Positions 16,772 to 25,726 of a stretch of DNA of 64,000 bases are shown here, piece after piece; the stretch's first letter is position 1, and the number at the start of each line of letters is the position of its first letter. The stretch lies in the NCBI GenBank assembly GCA_963545085.1, contig CAUUHV010000008.1, positions 14,468 to 78,467 on the forward strand. Reading direction: 5' to 3'. The notes below the pieces were generated by a model. That model had not been told where the DNA came from. It worked only from the letters and a program-made list of their open reading frames with translations, and did not search any database. Origin of the DNA: Catonella sp963545085. GTDB lineage: Bacteria; Bacillota; Clostridia; Lachnospirales; Lachnospiraceae. A program made the translations under genes and the position numbers.

Positions 16772-18742
16772 ATGAAAAAGAGAATGCTCCCTATTATTTT
16801 AAGCCTATTTATGTTCGTAGTGCTTTTGCCGCTTAACAGCCTTAAAGTAAGTGCTGCGACAAATTACATATTTATAAAAGGAAAAAACAAGTCTTTAGTC
16901 GGAAAGACTACAGTAGTGTATGTGGGTGAAAAAAGTCTGAAATTAGGCTATAAAATTAACGGCAAAACAAGAGGGATAACGGGAAGCTTCGGCTCATCGA
17001 ACAGCGATGTAATAAAGGTAAGTAAATCCGGCGTGCTGAAGGCTGTAGATAACGGCACTGCGACTATAAGCTTTTCTTACGGAAGGGGAAGAAGAAAGAA
17101 CGTTATAAAATGTAAATTTAAAGCGGAAACCAAGGCGGGTGATGTAAGTCTTAGTGATAAGTACGGAAATACGGATAACATAAAAATAGACGCAGGAAAA
17201 ACTCTTAAGTTTGAAGCGCAGGTAAACCCTGCCGAAAAAGCGTTAAGCGTGAATGAATACATAAGGTCTACATATAAAGTGTATTACGACTTGTATTCGG
17301 ATGAATCGTGCGAAACGGAGTCGGATGCGGGTACGGTAAGCGGAAAAGGAGCCGTAAAGGCGGGCGACGAAGCGGGAGTCATGTATTTAAGGGCTGTAGC
17401 TAAAGCTTCTAAAAATAGCAATAAGGGAGCGGTATACAGCAATGTTGTTAAAATAGAAATAACGGGAAGTAAAAAAAAGGATACTAAAGAAGATAAGGAC
17501 AACAAGGGTAAAGACGAAAAGGATAAGGACAAGAATAACGTTCCTGCGGATCTTGAGAAATTGAAGCCTGCACGTATAGAAATCTCGCAGGATGTTCCGC
17601 TTGTAAACTACGCACCCGTAAACGGAATTGTGTACGCGGATATAAAATACAGGCTTTATGACGGAAACGGTAAAGAAATAACCAATTCATCCGAGGTATA
17701 CGCCGCAGGATTTTCCGTTATATGGGAAGGGCAAAGCGCAGCCGTATTAAGCCCGGGAAACGGCAGAATAGCAATGCTTGCCAATAAACCTACTATAGGA
17801 GTTTCCGGAAATATAAAGGTTACATATTCCGAGGCGGGAAGAACAGCCATAACAGCCGAAGCGAAAGGTACGGTAGTACCTCCGTCAATAGTGACAAAGG
17901 CTGAATTTAAAGGAATTTATAAGGCTGTATATAATACAACTTCGGCGGCGATAGTTTATGAGCCGGTGCTTGAAGGGGACAAGGCGGTAATAAAAGCGGG
18001 AGATGAGATAACCGATTTCGGAAGCATAGCCATGTTAAACAGCGTGAATAAATCATATTATATGCTTATAGACGCGGAAGATAATTACGGAAACAAAGTT
18101 GTAGAGGCGGAGACTCCGACAAGCAAAATCAAGGTGGAGGTCACGGGAAATCCGAGCATAGCTATAGATACCGTGCTTGTAAACGGAACGGAGGTAAACG
18201 AGTCGATAAAGCCTATAGTGGTGGACGGAAAGGCATACCTCACTTATCCGCTTAAACCGGGGAAAGTAATTGTCGGAGATATGGAAATCATTATTACGGG
18301 AGGCGGAGTGCGAACTTCCGTGAAAAAGAGGATAACGGACGGAAGTGTTTTGAGACTCTTTTTTGTAACAAGCAGCGGTACTTATATGGGACAGGATAAT
18401 ATACTTGAGTACAGCCTTTTCAGCTCCAAAGGAGAGCAGATAAAGGAATATTCGGCATTTTTATATCTGCTCGGAATTGATGACCCGAATAATTCGGGAA
18501 ATATATTCCTGCCGTATGATTCCAAAATTATTTCTTCATCAAAAGGCTCCGTGTTTACGATAAGGAAGAATCCTACCACGAAAGAGGCGGAAATCCATTA
18601 CAATCCGAGCTTCAATACTTTGACGATGAATCCGAACGGAACGGTTTCAGACATAGGACAGGACGAAGTTACAGTGCTTAAAGGCTACGGCGCGGAACTT
18701 GAAAGGACAATTCCGATAGTGGTGTATAAAAAGAGGCAGTAA
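16772..18742 (+). CDS. Secreted Ig-like (BIG2-type) domain protein
   Basis: 656 residues with a Sec signal peptide (MKKRMLPIILSLFMFVVLLPL, cleavage near SAA at ~30). A BIG2-like segment follows (SSNSDVIKVSKSGVLKAVDNGTATISFSYG, ~75-105), then further beta-rich regions. A highly charged Lys/Asp linker lies at about 235-260, separating the N-terminal Ig-like region from the C-terminal 390 residues, which also look beta-sandwich-like. There is no LPXTG motif or C-terminal membrane anchor, so it is either released or held non-covalently on the wall. First gene of a tight group with the next two genes (2-bp gap, then 4-bp overlap). Function unknown; an adhesion or structural role is likely. Confidence 0.8.
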   Translation: MKKRMLPIILSLFMFVVLLPLNSLKVSAATNYIFIKGKNKSLVGKTTVVYVGEKSLKLGYKINGKTRGITGSFGSSNSDVIKVSKSGVLKAVDNGTATISFSYGRGRRKNVIKCKFKAETKAGDVSLSDKYGNTDNIKIDAGKTLKFEAQVNPAEKALSVNEYIRSTYKVYYDLYSDESCETESDAGTVSGKGAVKAGDEAGVMYLRAVAKASKNSNKGAVYSNVVKIEITGSKKKDTKEDKDNKGKDEKDKDKNNVPADLEKLKPARIEISQDVPLVNYAPVNGIVYADIKYRLYDGNGKEITNSSEVYAAGFSVIWEGQSAAVLSPGNGRIAMLANKPTIGVSGNIKVTYSEAGRTAITAEAKGTVVPPSIVTKAEFKGIYKAVYNTTSAAIVYEPVLEGDKAVIKAGDEITDFGSIAMLNSVNKSYYMLIDAEDNYGNKVVEAETPTSKIKVEVTGNPSIAIDTVLVNGTEVNESIKPIVVDGKAYLTYPLKPGKVIVGDMEIIITGGGVRTSVKKRITDGSVLRLFFVTSSGTYMGQDNILEYSLFSSKGEQIKEYSAFLYLLGIDDPNNSGNIFLPYDSKIISSSKGSVFTIRKNPTTKEAEIHYNPSFNTLTMNPNGTVSDIGQDEVTVLKGYGAELERTIPIVVYKKRQ

Positions 18743-18744
18743 GG

Positions 18745-19542
18745 ATGGCAAAGAAGCTTTTAAGAATTTTTATCTCAACCACCATTATACTGTTGTTAAT
18801 AATAACAACTCTGCTTTTAGCGTATATATATTTTTTTCCGCAGGAAAAAGTTTCGGAAACTGCAGTAAATAACAGGCAGGAGAATTCACGGACTCTTATA
18901 AAAACAAATCCTCTTAACAAAAAGATAACAAGCCCTAAAGAAGAGGACAGACCGGCTTTTGCGGTGTTTATTATGGATTCGGAGGAAAAGAATATTATTT
19001 CGTCGGCTTATATCACATTTCTCGACAGAAAAAATAATAAGCTGAGCTTATATTCGCTTTCCGGTGATACGGTTTTTGAGCTTTCGGCTTCTCTTTATAC
19101 CGAGTTGACCGTAAGCCTTATAAGACTTCCTCAGATAGTGAGACTTTCGCATTTCTATAAGTACAGTCCTAATGAGACGGGTTTAAAAGCTTCTGTTATC
19201 ATGTTAAACGATTGTATGGGAACGGATATCAGGCATTATATTATGCTTGATAAAGAAACGGCGGACAAGGTATTTAAGGCTGCGGATGAAAAAGGATTTA
19301 CAGAGGATTTTAAGAGAATTCTGATTACCGGAAAAGGCGTGAAAAAATTTGTTAAGGAGAATTATAAGAGCCGTTTTACCGATATTTCAAAGAAAGATAT
19401 GAAATGGCTTTTAAGTGAATGTAAGGGTATTTCAGAAGAAAATATAAGCTTTAAAGAGCTTCCTGCAAGCAAAAATAATATGGGTTCCATACTTGACGGG
19501 GACGCGGCTTTAAGTATGATGTACGGGAGTGACGAACAGTGA
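18745..19542 (+). CDS. Membrane-anchored protein resembling a degenerate LCP (LytR-CpsA-Psr) domain
   Basis: 265 residues: one N-terminal transmembrane segment (about 9-31), then an extracytoplasmic domain. The order of elements (AFAVFIMDSEE, NNKLSLYSLSGDTVFEL, GLKASVIMLNDCMGTDIRHYIMLDKE) parallels LCP enzymes, which attach polymers to peptidoglycan, where a serine-proline-arginine-aspartate segment follows the second strand. Here that segment reads LSGDT, so the phosphate-binding arginine is missing. I infer an inactive or re-purposed LCP-like fold; the similarity is weak and judged by eye. The ATG is 2 bp after the preceding stop, so it is co-translated with the Ig-like protein. Confidence 0.6.
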   Translation: MAKKLLRIFISTTIILLLIITTLLLAYIYFFPQEKVSETAVNNRQENSRTLIKTNPLNKKITSPKEEDRPAFAVFIMDSEEKNIISSAYITFLDRKNNKLSLYSLSGDTVFELSASLYTELTVSLIRLPQIVRLSHFYKYSPNETGLKASVIMLNDCMGTDIRHYIMLDKETADKVFKAADEKGFTEDFKRILITGKGVKKFVKENYKSRFTDISKKDMKWLLSECKGISEENISFKELPASKNNMGSILDGDAALSMMYGSDEQ

Positions 19543-19961
19543 AAATTAAAAGTTTGATAATCGTGATTTTAATCCTGCTTGCAGGAATGGGGGTCTTTTA
19601 CATAGGAAAGGCTTACGGAGCGGGAGAATCCTCCCCGGGAACGAGCGGAGATCCGCTTATAACTAAAAGCTATCTTGAAGAAAGACTTGCAGGTTTAGGT
19701 GAGCCTGTACGGGGATTTAAAAGAGTTGTTTTAAATAAAGGCGACGCGCTTTATGCCGACAGAGGCAGCGAAATCGTTATTTACAGAGGAAACGCGGCTG
19801 TAAAAGGAGAGGGCGGACTTATAAATCTCAGCAAAGGAGTCTTGTTTAAAGAGGGTGATACCGCTGTAAAATATAATATTTTTCTTGCGCCTGACGACGG
19901 TTGTGGTATAATCGCTTCCGGCAAGGTTACTGTTTTTGTATCGGGAAGTTACTCAAAATAA
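19539..19961 (+). CDS. Small membrane-anchored protein, beta-rich extracytoplasmic domain
   Basis: 140 residues from a GTG start that overlaps the previous stop by 4 bp (GTGA). An N-terminal hydrophobic segment (about 4-22) is followed by a short linker containing GDPLITKSYLEERL and a domain of short beta-like repeats (FKRVVLNKGDALYADRGSEIVIYRGNAAV). The DPLxTxSYxE motif followed by a Gly-rich beta domain recurs in clostridial proteins of unknown function as I recall the family. Part of a three-gene unit with the Ig-like and LCP-like proteins, which suggests a cell-envelope role. Confidence 0.65.
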   Translation: MKIKSLIIVILILLAGMGVFYIGKAYGAGESSPGTSGDPLITKSYLEERLAGLGEPVRGFKRVVLNKGDALYADRGSEIVIYRGNAAVKGEGGLINLSKGVLFKEGDTAVKYNIFLAPDDGCGIIASGKVTVFVSGSYSK

Positions 19962-19980
19962 TGAATAAGAGGGATATATT

Positions 19981-20889
19981 GTGTCAATAATTCAAAAAAT
20001 TGTAAAAATTCAAAACTCAAAACACAAAAGACTGCTTGATATTGTTCTTATACTTATAGGAACATTTTTGCTTGCGACATCGGTAAATATGATTTATGAC
20101 CCTATGAAGCTTGTAATGGGGGGATTCGGAGGTCTTTCAATAATAGTAAAGGATGTGGCGGGAAGGTATGGCGTGATTATTCCCGTATGGCTTACGAACG
20201 CTCTGTTAAACATACCGCTTTTTATTATAGCGTTCTTCCTGTTGGGAAAGGAATTTGTAGCCATAACCTTTTTAGGAGACGTTTCTTTCGCTTTATGGCT
20301 ATATATAATTCCGGGTGTGGACATCTGCAAGGGAGATTATCTTCTTGCTATAGTTTTCGGCGGATTGCTTGAAGGCTTCGGAATAGGCAGCATTCTTTTG
20401 TCAAATTCCACAAGCGGAGGCACCGATATGGTGAGTGCCGTGCTTCATAAGTTTTTAAAGCATTATTCCGTGCCTAATATTTTGCTCTTTGTTGACGGAC
20501 TTATAGTGATTTTGGGAGCCTTCACATTAGGACTTAGAAATGCCATGTACGGTGTAATAGCAATCTATATTTTGACAAAGGTTTCCGACGCGATCCTTGA
20601 GGGTGTAAAGTTCGCGAAAATGATATATATAATTTCGGATGAATACGAAGCTATAGCCTCGTCCATAATGAATACTATGGATAGAGGAGTTACGGGACTT
20701 TCCGCAAAGGGAATGTATACCGACAAAAGCAAAAATATGTTGTTCTGTGTTGTTAACAAGAAAGAAATTGTCGGAATAAAGGAAATTGTTGCTACAATAG
20801 ACCCGAAAGCCTTTGTAATTGTGAACGATGTAAGGGAAGTATTCGGTGAAGGCTTTATAGAATATAAACAGAATAGTGCGGTAAGATAG
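19981..20889 (+). CDS. YitT family membrane protein with C-terminal DUF2179
   Basis: 302 residues from a GTG start behind AGAGGGATATATT. The N-terminal ~200 residues form five or six transmembrane helices (LLDIVLILIGTFLLATSVNMIYDP opens the first) with the family pattern MVMGGFGGLS and SNSTSGGTDMVSAVL. The C-terminal ~85 residues (YIISDEYEAIASSIMNTMDRGVTGL, ending VREVFGEGF) are the cytoplasmic DUF2179 domain. The family is widespread in Firmicutes; a transport or stress role has been proposed but no substrate is established. It lies 19 bp after the previous gene and may be in the same operon. Confidence 0.9.
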   Translation: MSIIQKIVKIQNSKHKRLLDIVLILIGTFLLATSVNMIYDPMKLVMGGFGGLSIIVKDVAGRYGVIIPVWLTNALLNIPLFIIAFFLLGKEFVAITFLGDVSFALWLYIIPGVDICKGDYLLAIVFGGLLEGFGIGSILLSNSTSGGTDMVSAVLHKFLKHYSVPNILLFVDGLIVILGAFTLGLRNAMYGVIAIYILTKVSDAILEGVKFAKMIYIISDEYEAIASSIMNTMDRGVTGLSAKGMYTDKSKNMLFCVVNKKEIVGIKEIVATIDPKAFVIVNDVREVFGEGFIEYKQNSAVR

Positions 20890-21233
20890 TATAAGTATAC
20901 CTAAGTTTATATGTTTTTTAATAAATATCCTTCGAAAACGGCATTATACCGTGTGAGCAGTAAATAAAAATAAGTAAGTATAAAATAACGGCAATAAATC
21001 GGGCGGGTTTTGTGCATATTTTTCAAAAAATGTCTGTTTTTAGAATTGCTCGGTAAAATGTAACAAAAATAACATTTGCATTTTGTTAAAAAAAAGAATG
21101 GTATTATATTATCGTTTTGATGTATTATTTATTCAGTCAGTAAATTCAGTTCGGTTCTTATCGAGCGGACAGGTTCTCTGTGCGGTCGATTCGGATTTAA
21201 TATTAACCGACTTAAAAAATTTAGGAGGATTTT
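20890..21233 (+). promoter_or_regulatory. Promoter, operator-like repeat and 120-nt leader of the sugar ABC ATPase
   Basis: This 344-bp gap holds a candidate promoter, TTGTTA (21083-21088), 16-bp spacer, TATATT (21105-21110). A perfect 8-bp inverted repeat TAACAAAA / TTTTGTTA (21061-21068 and 21081-21088) overlaps the -35 box and could be an operator. The roughly 120-nt leader contains a short hairpin (ACAG/CTGT) and ends in AGGAGG before the ATG. Nothing coding was seen. Confidence 0.5.
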
Positions 21234-22349
21234 ATGGCAAGTTTATCATTAAAAAATGTGACAAAGCGTTATCCTAACGGATTTGTTGCGGTAAAAGATT
21301 TTAATCTTGAAATCGCGGACAAGGAATTTATCATCTTCGTAGGCCCTTCGGGCTGCGGTAAGTCCACTACTCTTCGTATGATTGCGGGACTTGAGGAAAT
21401 TTCAGGCGGCGATCTTTTTATCGGAGATAAGAGGGTGAATGATGTTGAGCCTAAGGATAGAGATATCGCGATGGTATTTCAGAACTACGCTCTTTATCCT
21501 CACATGTCGGTTTTTGATAATATGGCATTCGGACTTAAGCTCAGAAAAACACCTAAGGATGAGATAAAGAGACTTGTTAACGATGCGGCGAGAATCCTTG
21601 ATCTTGAGAAGCTTCTCGATCGTAAGCCTGCAGCTCTTTCCGGCGGACAGAGACAGCGTGTTGCGATGGGACGTGCAATCGTTCGTGAGCCTAAGGTATT
21701 CCTTATGGATGAGCCTCTCTCTAACCTTGACGCAAAACTCCGTGTACAGATGCGTATTGAGATAAGTAAGCTTCACCAGAGACTTGAAACAACGATTATT
21801 TACGTTACTCATGACCAGACTGAGGCTATGACGCTCGGTACGAGAATTGTTGTTATGAAAGACGGTTATATACAGCAGGTTGATACTCCTCAGAACCTTT
21901 ATGAGCACCCTTGCAACAAGTTTGTTGCAGGCTTCATAGGCTCTCCTGAGATGAACTTTATAGACGCTGTTGTAAAGAAAGAAGGAAACGGTGCGGCTCT
22001 TGAGTTCGCCGGCTTTAATATTAAACTTCCGGAAAATAAAGCAAAGGCTCTTATTGACGGAGGATATGACGGAAAAACTGTTGAGTTCGGTATCCGTCCT
22101 GAGGATATACATGATGAGGAAATTTTCATAAGTAATTCTCCTGATACCACCTTTGAAGCTACTATTAAGGTTTACGAGCTTTTAGGCGCTGAAGTATTCT
22201 TATATTTCCCTGTAGGAGATGTTGAGTTTACCGCAAGAGTTAATCCTCGTACTACTGCAAGGGTTGGAGATACCGTTAAGTTCGCTCTTGACCTTTCGAA
22301 GATGCACGTATTTGATAAGGAAACGGGACAGACAATAGCTGCAAATTGA
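21234..22349 (+). CDS. ugpC: Sugar ABC transporter ATP-binding protein, UgpC/MsmX/MalK type
   Basis: 371 residues, typical for CUT1 ATPases: Walker A GPSGCGKST (37-45), Q-loop MVFQNYALYPHMSV, signature LSGGQRQR (~135), Walker B VFLMDEPLSNLD, H-loop YVTHDQTEAMTL, and a C-terminal TOBE/OB regulatory domain from ~240. No permease or binding protein genes are adjacent. In Firmicutes a single MsmX-like ATPase commonly energises several sugar importers encoded elsewhere, and that is the likely role. Codon choice looks more biased than in neighbouring genes, consistent with high expression. Own promoter and terminator. Confidence 0.95.
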   Translation: MASLSLKNVTKRYPNGFVAVKDFNLEIADKEFIIFVGPSGCGKSTTLRMIAGLEEISGGDLFIGDKRVNDVEPKDRDIAMVFQNYALYPHMSVFDNMAFGLKLRKTPKDEIKRLVNDAARILDLEKLLDRKPAALSGGQRQRVAMGRAIVREPKVFLMDEPLSNLDAKLRVQMRIEISKLHQRLETTIIYVTHDQTEAMTLGTRIVVMKDGYIQQVDTPQNLYEHPCNKFVAGFIGSPEMNFIDAVVKKEGNGAALEFAGFNIKLPENKAKALIDGGYDGKTVEFGIRPEDIHDEEIFISNSPDTTFEATIKVYELLGAEVFLYFPVGDVEFTARVNPRTTARVGDTVKFALDLSKMHVFDKETGQTIAAN

Positions 22350-22365
22350 AAGTGATTTTATATAT

Positions 22366-22398
22366 GCCGGCAGGGTGAGAACTCTGCCGGTGTTTTAT
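22366..22398 (+). terminator. Intrinsic terminator after ugpC
   Basis: CCGGCAG (22367-22373) pairs with CTGCCGG (22384-22390), extendable by one G-U pair, followed by TGTTTTA. Seventeen bases after the stop. Confidence 0.75.
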
Positions 22399-22431
22399 GC
22401 AAAAAAATGTTAAAATTTCCTAAAAAAGTCT

Positions 22432-22461
22432 TTTTTCGGGGGGGGGGAATTGTCGTATACT
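22432..22461 (+). promoter_or_regulatory. Promoter with a G10 homopolymer in the spacer
   Basis: TATACT at 22456-22461 is a good -10 box. The only plausible -35 lies in the T-rich TTTTTC at 22432-22437, giving an 18-bp spacer that begins with ten consecutive Gs (22438-22447). Such tracts slip during replication, and each base gained or lost would change the spacer length. The -35 is weak, so the promoter call itself is moderate. Confidence 0.5.
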
Positions 22462-22495
22462 GAAGATAAAGTAATCTGTACCGAGGAGGAAATGA

Positions 22496-25400
22496 ATGTA
22501 TAATTTTAAACTTTTTTTGAAGTCTACGTTAAGGAAACCTCTTTTTGTGATTATCTATGTATTTTTAATAGCCGTGTCGAGTATGGCTTTTACTTCCAAT
22601 GCCATGGAAACCTTGTTTGCCGTAAAATCAATAGATACGATAAAGAAGTATTATCGTCCTATCGGCTATCTTTCGGGAAATCCCGATGTGAGGGAAGGTA
22701 AAGAAATTATATCAAAAAGTCCATATTTAGATATTGAAAATGTCATGCTTAACTCAAGAGGAAAACTGATTGATATAGAGAACCCTGATGTGGATGGCGT
22801 GGGAGTGAAGAATGCTTATTACAAACATACCAATGAGGTTGTTTTTGCAGGAGTTTTAATAAATAAAAGGAAGGTCGATAATCCTAAAGGAAGAGGGTAT
22901 TATTATGAGATGGAATTTGAAGTAACCGGTATAGAAGCAGCATTTAAAGATTATATGTCAGTAGGTGACAGCATATACATCCGCAGCATACCAGGGATAG
23001 AAGATATCCCTACTCCGGATATTTCTTACTATCCTACGGAACAGGATGAAGCTTTTGTAAAAGAATATAAAACCCTTGTTAAAGAAAAGAACTATATAGT
23101 TCGTGCTTATTATTATGAAAGTAACAAAATTAATTCAGTAGGAGTCGCACAAAAAGGTAGAGCGGGTTCAAATTTTATTATACTTCCATTAATTCCTGAT
23201 GAAAATTCAGGATGTTTTAAAGAGATAAAAAGTGACGATGACTATCATAAAGAGATGCCGGAGAAATTAAAGAACTATGTGGAATATTTGAATTACAACA
23301 GAAGAATGTTATATTTGATGGGAATGAAAGATGTTTCTCTTTTTCCTACTTTTCAAGAGAAAGCCAAGAGATATTATATTGTGGAGGGCAGAGCGTTAAA
23401 CGCTGAAGATGATAGGACTAAAAACAAAGTCTGTCTGATTCATGAGAATTTTGCGAAGTTAAGAGGACTCGGTGTAGGCGACACTATAAAAATGGAAGTA
23501 AAGAAAAACACAAGAGCAGAAGATGTAGATGGCTACGCGATGTGGGAGGATTGGGATATATGGAAGGACAGCCCGGGAGAAGAAGCGGAATTTGAAATAG
23601 TGGGCTTATTTAATGATATGGGATTTTATTATATTTCACCTTATGGACAGGGGATTTTTGTTCCTGCTTCATGCATTCCTGAAGGGTACAGTAGGAATTA
23701 TTTGAAAGAAAGTGGTGAAAATAATTACAGTTTTGTCCTAAAAAACCCTGAGGATATAGAGAGTTTTACAAAAGAGAATGAGAAGAAACTTGGCGACCTC
23801 GGCTATACTATTATGTGGGTGGATAACAGTGCCGAAATGTTCTTAGGAGTTTCAAATAAGATAAAAGAATCGGCAGTAACGGGAACCGTTTTATCGGGAT
23901 TATTGATGGTAGCGGTACTTTCAGCTGTTTGTATTATCTATGTAAATCAAAGAAAAAAGGAATATGCTGTAGCGAAGGCTTTGGGAGCTAAAACGGGTTT
24001 CAGCTTTTTCTGCATGGATATGGCGTTTTGTGTTATAGCTGTGCCGGGAATAATAGCCGGCGCTGTAATCGGACAGAGGAAGATGCTAAAAGATTCGGAG
24101 GTGTTGCTTAAACCCTTAGAGGAGTACGCTAAGAGTGTTAAGTTATCTGCACCTAAGACGGTATGGCTTATTTTAACCATGCTTTGCATATTGGCGTTTA
24201 TTATTCTTGTTTTAATCATCTGCAATATGGTTTTAGGAAAGATTCCGGTATTTTCGCTGTTACACGGAAACGGGAAAAAGAATACTGTTTATAAAGCAGG
24301 TATTTCCGTGCAGAGCAGCGCATCCGGTATGAAAAGTGACTTAATTGAAAACACTGCTTTAAGCAACTCGACTGATAAAGGGCGGAAGATTATTTATACC
24401 GTAAGCGGTAAGAGCGGCAGGTGGAAGTACGGATATATTTTTAAGCATATTATAAGGACAAAGACAAAGACGGTATTTTTTATAGCTATATCCGCAGGAG
24501 CGGTACTGTTTTTCGGTTGGCTGAACGGCACGCTTAGTAAATATAAGGCGGATATTGAAAGCTTTTATAAAGCTACGGTAATTGAGGGAGAGCTTATAAG
24601 AACGGACGCTAACGTAACCTTTACGGGAAACTCCGCCGAAGGTGTAATTCCGCCTGAGTTGGTGTCGGATTTGGAAAAAACTGAGTATATGTCGGAGATA
24701 TACACTGAAGAAACAGCTTTAATAAATAGCCTTGATATTGTAGATAAAGGAATTGTGAACGAAAATGTATTACCAATAAGCAAGAATATTATTGCCATCG
24801 GAGTAAATGACTGGGAAAAATTTACTATGGAAACCGGCTCAGGAATTTCCGTGAAATTTACCGGAGGCTATACAGGTGAATATTTCACAAGAGTTAGGGA
24901 AGAAGGAGATATTAACGGACATGAAATTATAGTTCCTGAGGAGTATATGAAATTTAACGGTTTAAAATCCGGTGATGTGGTTTCACTTACACATGAATAT
25001 TCAAATAATAGCTCAGGTGGGCTTTATTGTAAGATTGTAGGCTCTTACAAAGCGGTTCAGGGAGGAGAAAGAGCGAAAAACATAGGAAATTCCGTTATAA
25101 TTTACAGTCAGACATTAAAAGAGCTGGCTAAGCAGGATTATCGTTTTTTAACAGCCCGTTTTAAATTTAAAACGGAAAAAAACAGAGAGCTTATTAAAGA
25201 TAAAAGCAAACTTACAAATCTTGTAACCGAAAACAGAGCAGACTCATACTTACGCCTTATTGTATGGGATAGGGAGCTTAGCGAAGTAGTAGAGCCGATG
25301 GAAAGAGTGGTATCTTTATTTGAAGTTTTATACCCTTTCATTATACTTATAGTGGTCGTTATAGGTATGGGATTTCAAATTCTTATGCTTATGCGACGTA

Positions 25401-25660
25401 AAAAGGAAGCGACACTTATGCGTCTGCTTGGAAGCGGTAAGAGAGAGGTTTGGCGGATTATGTTTACAGGGCACTTGCTGTTATGTGTTTTGGGAATAAC
25501 TATAGGCATAGCTATTCTGCTTCCTCTTTATAAAAATATGGCGTTTAGTGTTATTTTAGCCACAGGGCTTTATTTATTGGGAAATGTGGCAGGCGGTATT
25601 ATCGGAAACTTTTTGATATTGAAGTCTTTTAAACTTGAGTTGTTGCAGGAGAGTGAATAG
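22496..25660 (+). CDS. Large FtsX-like ABC transporter permease
   Basis: 1,054 residues, MacB/FtsX superfamily. An N-terminal transmembrane segment (about 15-35) is followed by a large extracytoplasmic region to ~460, a three-helix FtsX core (~465-600, including VLSGLLMVAVLSAVCIIYVNQRKKEYAVAKALGA), a second extracytoplasmic domain and a final FtsX core (~960-1045, with MLMRRKKEATLMRLLGSGKREV). This duplicated layout matches exporters or mechanotransducers acting on lipids, peptides or lipoproteins rather than importers. Start: ATG 22496, six bases after AGGAGG; an overlapping ATG four bases earlier runs into a stop at once. Partner ATPase follows. Substrate unknown. Confidence 0.9.
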   Translation: MYNFKLFLKSTLRKPLFVIIYVFLIAVSSMAFTSNAMETLFAVKSIDTIKKYYRPIGYLSGNPDVREGKEIISKSPYLDIENVMLNSRGKLIDIENPDVDGVGVKNAYYKHTNEVVFAGVLINKRKVDNPKGRGYYYEMEFEVTGIEAAFKDYMSVGDSIYIRSIPGIEDIPTPDISYYPTEQDEAFVKEYKTLVKEKNYIVRAYYYESNKINSVGVAQKGRAGSNFIILPLIPDENSGCFKEIKSDDDYHKEMPEKLKNYVEYLNYNRRMLYLMGMKDVSLFPTFQEKAKRYYIVEGRALNAEDDRTKNKVCLIHENFAKLRGLGVGDTIKMEVKKNTRAEDVDGYAMWEDWDIWKDSPGEEAEFEIVGLFNDMGFYYISPYGQGIFVPASCIPEGYSRNYLKESGENNYSFVLKNPEDIESFTKENEKKLGDLGYTIMWVDNSAEMFLGVSNKIKESAVTGTVLSGLLMVAVLSAVCIIYVNQRKKEYAVAKALGAKTGFSFFCMDMAFCVIAVPGIIAGAVIGQRKMLKDSEVLLKPLEEYAKSVKLSAPKTVWLILTMLCILAFIILVLIICNMVLGKIPVFSLLHGNGKKNTVYKAGISVQSSASGMKSDLIENTALSNSTDKGRKIIYTVSGKSGRWKYGYIFKHIIRTKTKTVFFIAISAGAVLFFGWLNGTLSKYKADIESFYKATVIEGELIRTDANVTFTGNSAEGVIPPELVSDLEKTEYMSEIYTEETALINSLDIVDKGIVNENVLPISKNIIAIGVNDWEKFTMETGSGISVKFTGGYTGEYFTRVREEGDINGHEIIVPEEYMKFNGLKSGDVVSLTHEYSNNSSGGLYCKIVGSYKAVQGGERAKNIGNSVIIYSQTLKELAKQDYRFLTARFKFKTEKNRELIKDKSKLTNLVTENRADSYLRLIVWDRELSEVVEPMERVVSLFEVLYPFIILIVVVIGMGFQILMLMRRKKEATLMRLLGSGKREVWRIMFTGHLLLCVLGITIGIAILLPLYKNMAFSVILATGLYLLGNVAGGIIGNFLILKSFKLELLQESE

Positions 25661-25726
25661 AGAAACTGAACGGTTCAAACCTTGGAAAGTATAAACTGAT
25701 AATATATTGGAGATATGGAGGAAGTT

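Noticed and set aside
21083..21277. 64-codon frame ending in the start of ugpC
   Set aside because: Runs through the promoter and ribosome site of ugpC and has no ribosome site of its own.
21402..22112. 236-codon open frame antisense to the sugar ABC ATPase
   Set aside because: Lies wholly inside ugpC, whose product has all ABC motifs; composition is shadow-like with no ribosome site. Caused by the biased codon use of ugpC.
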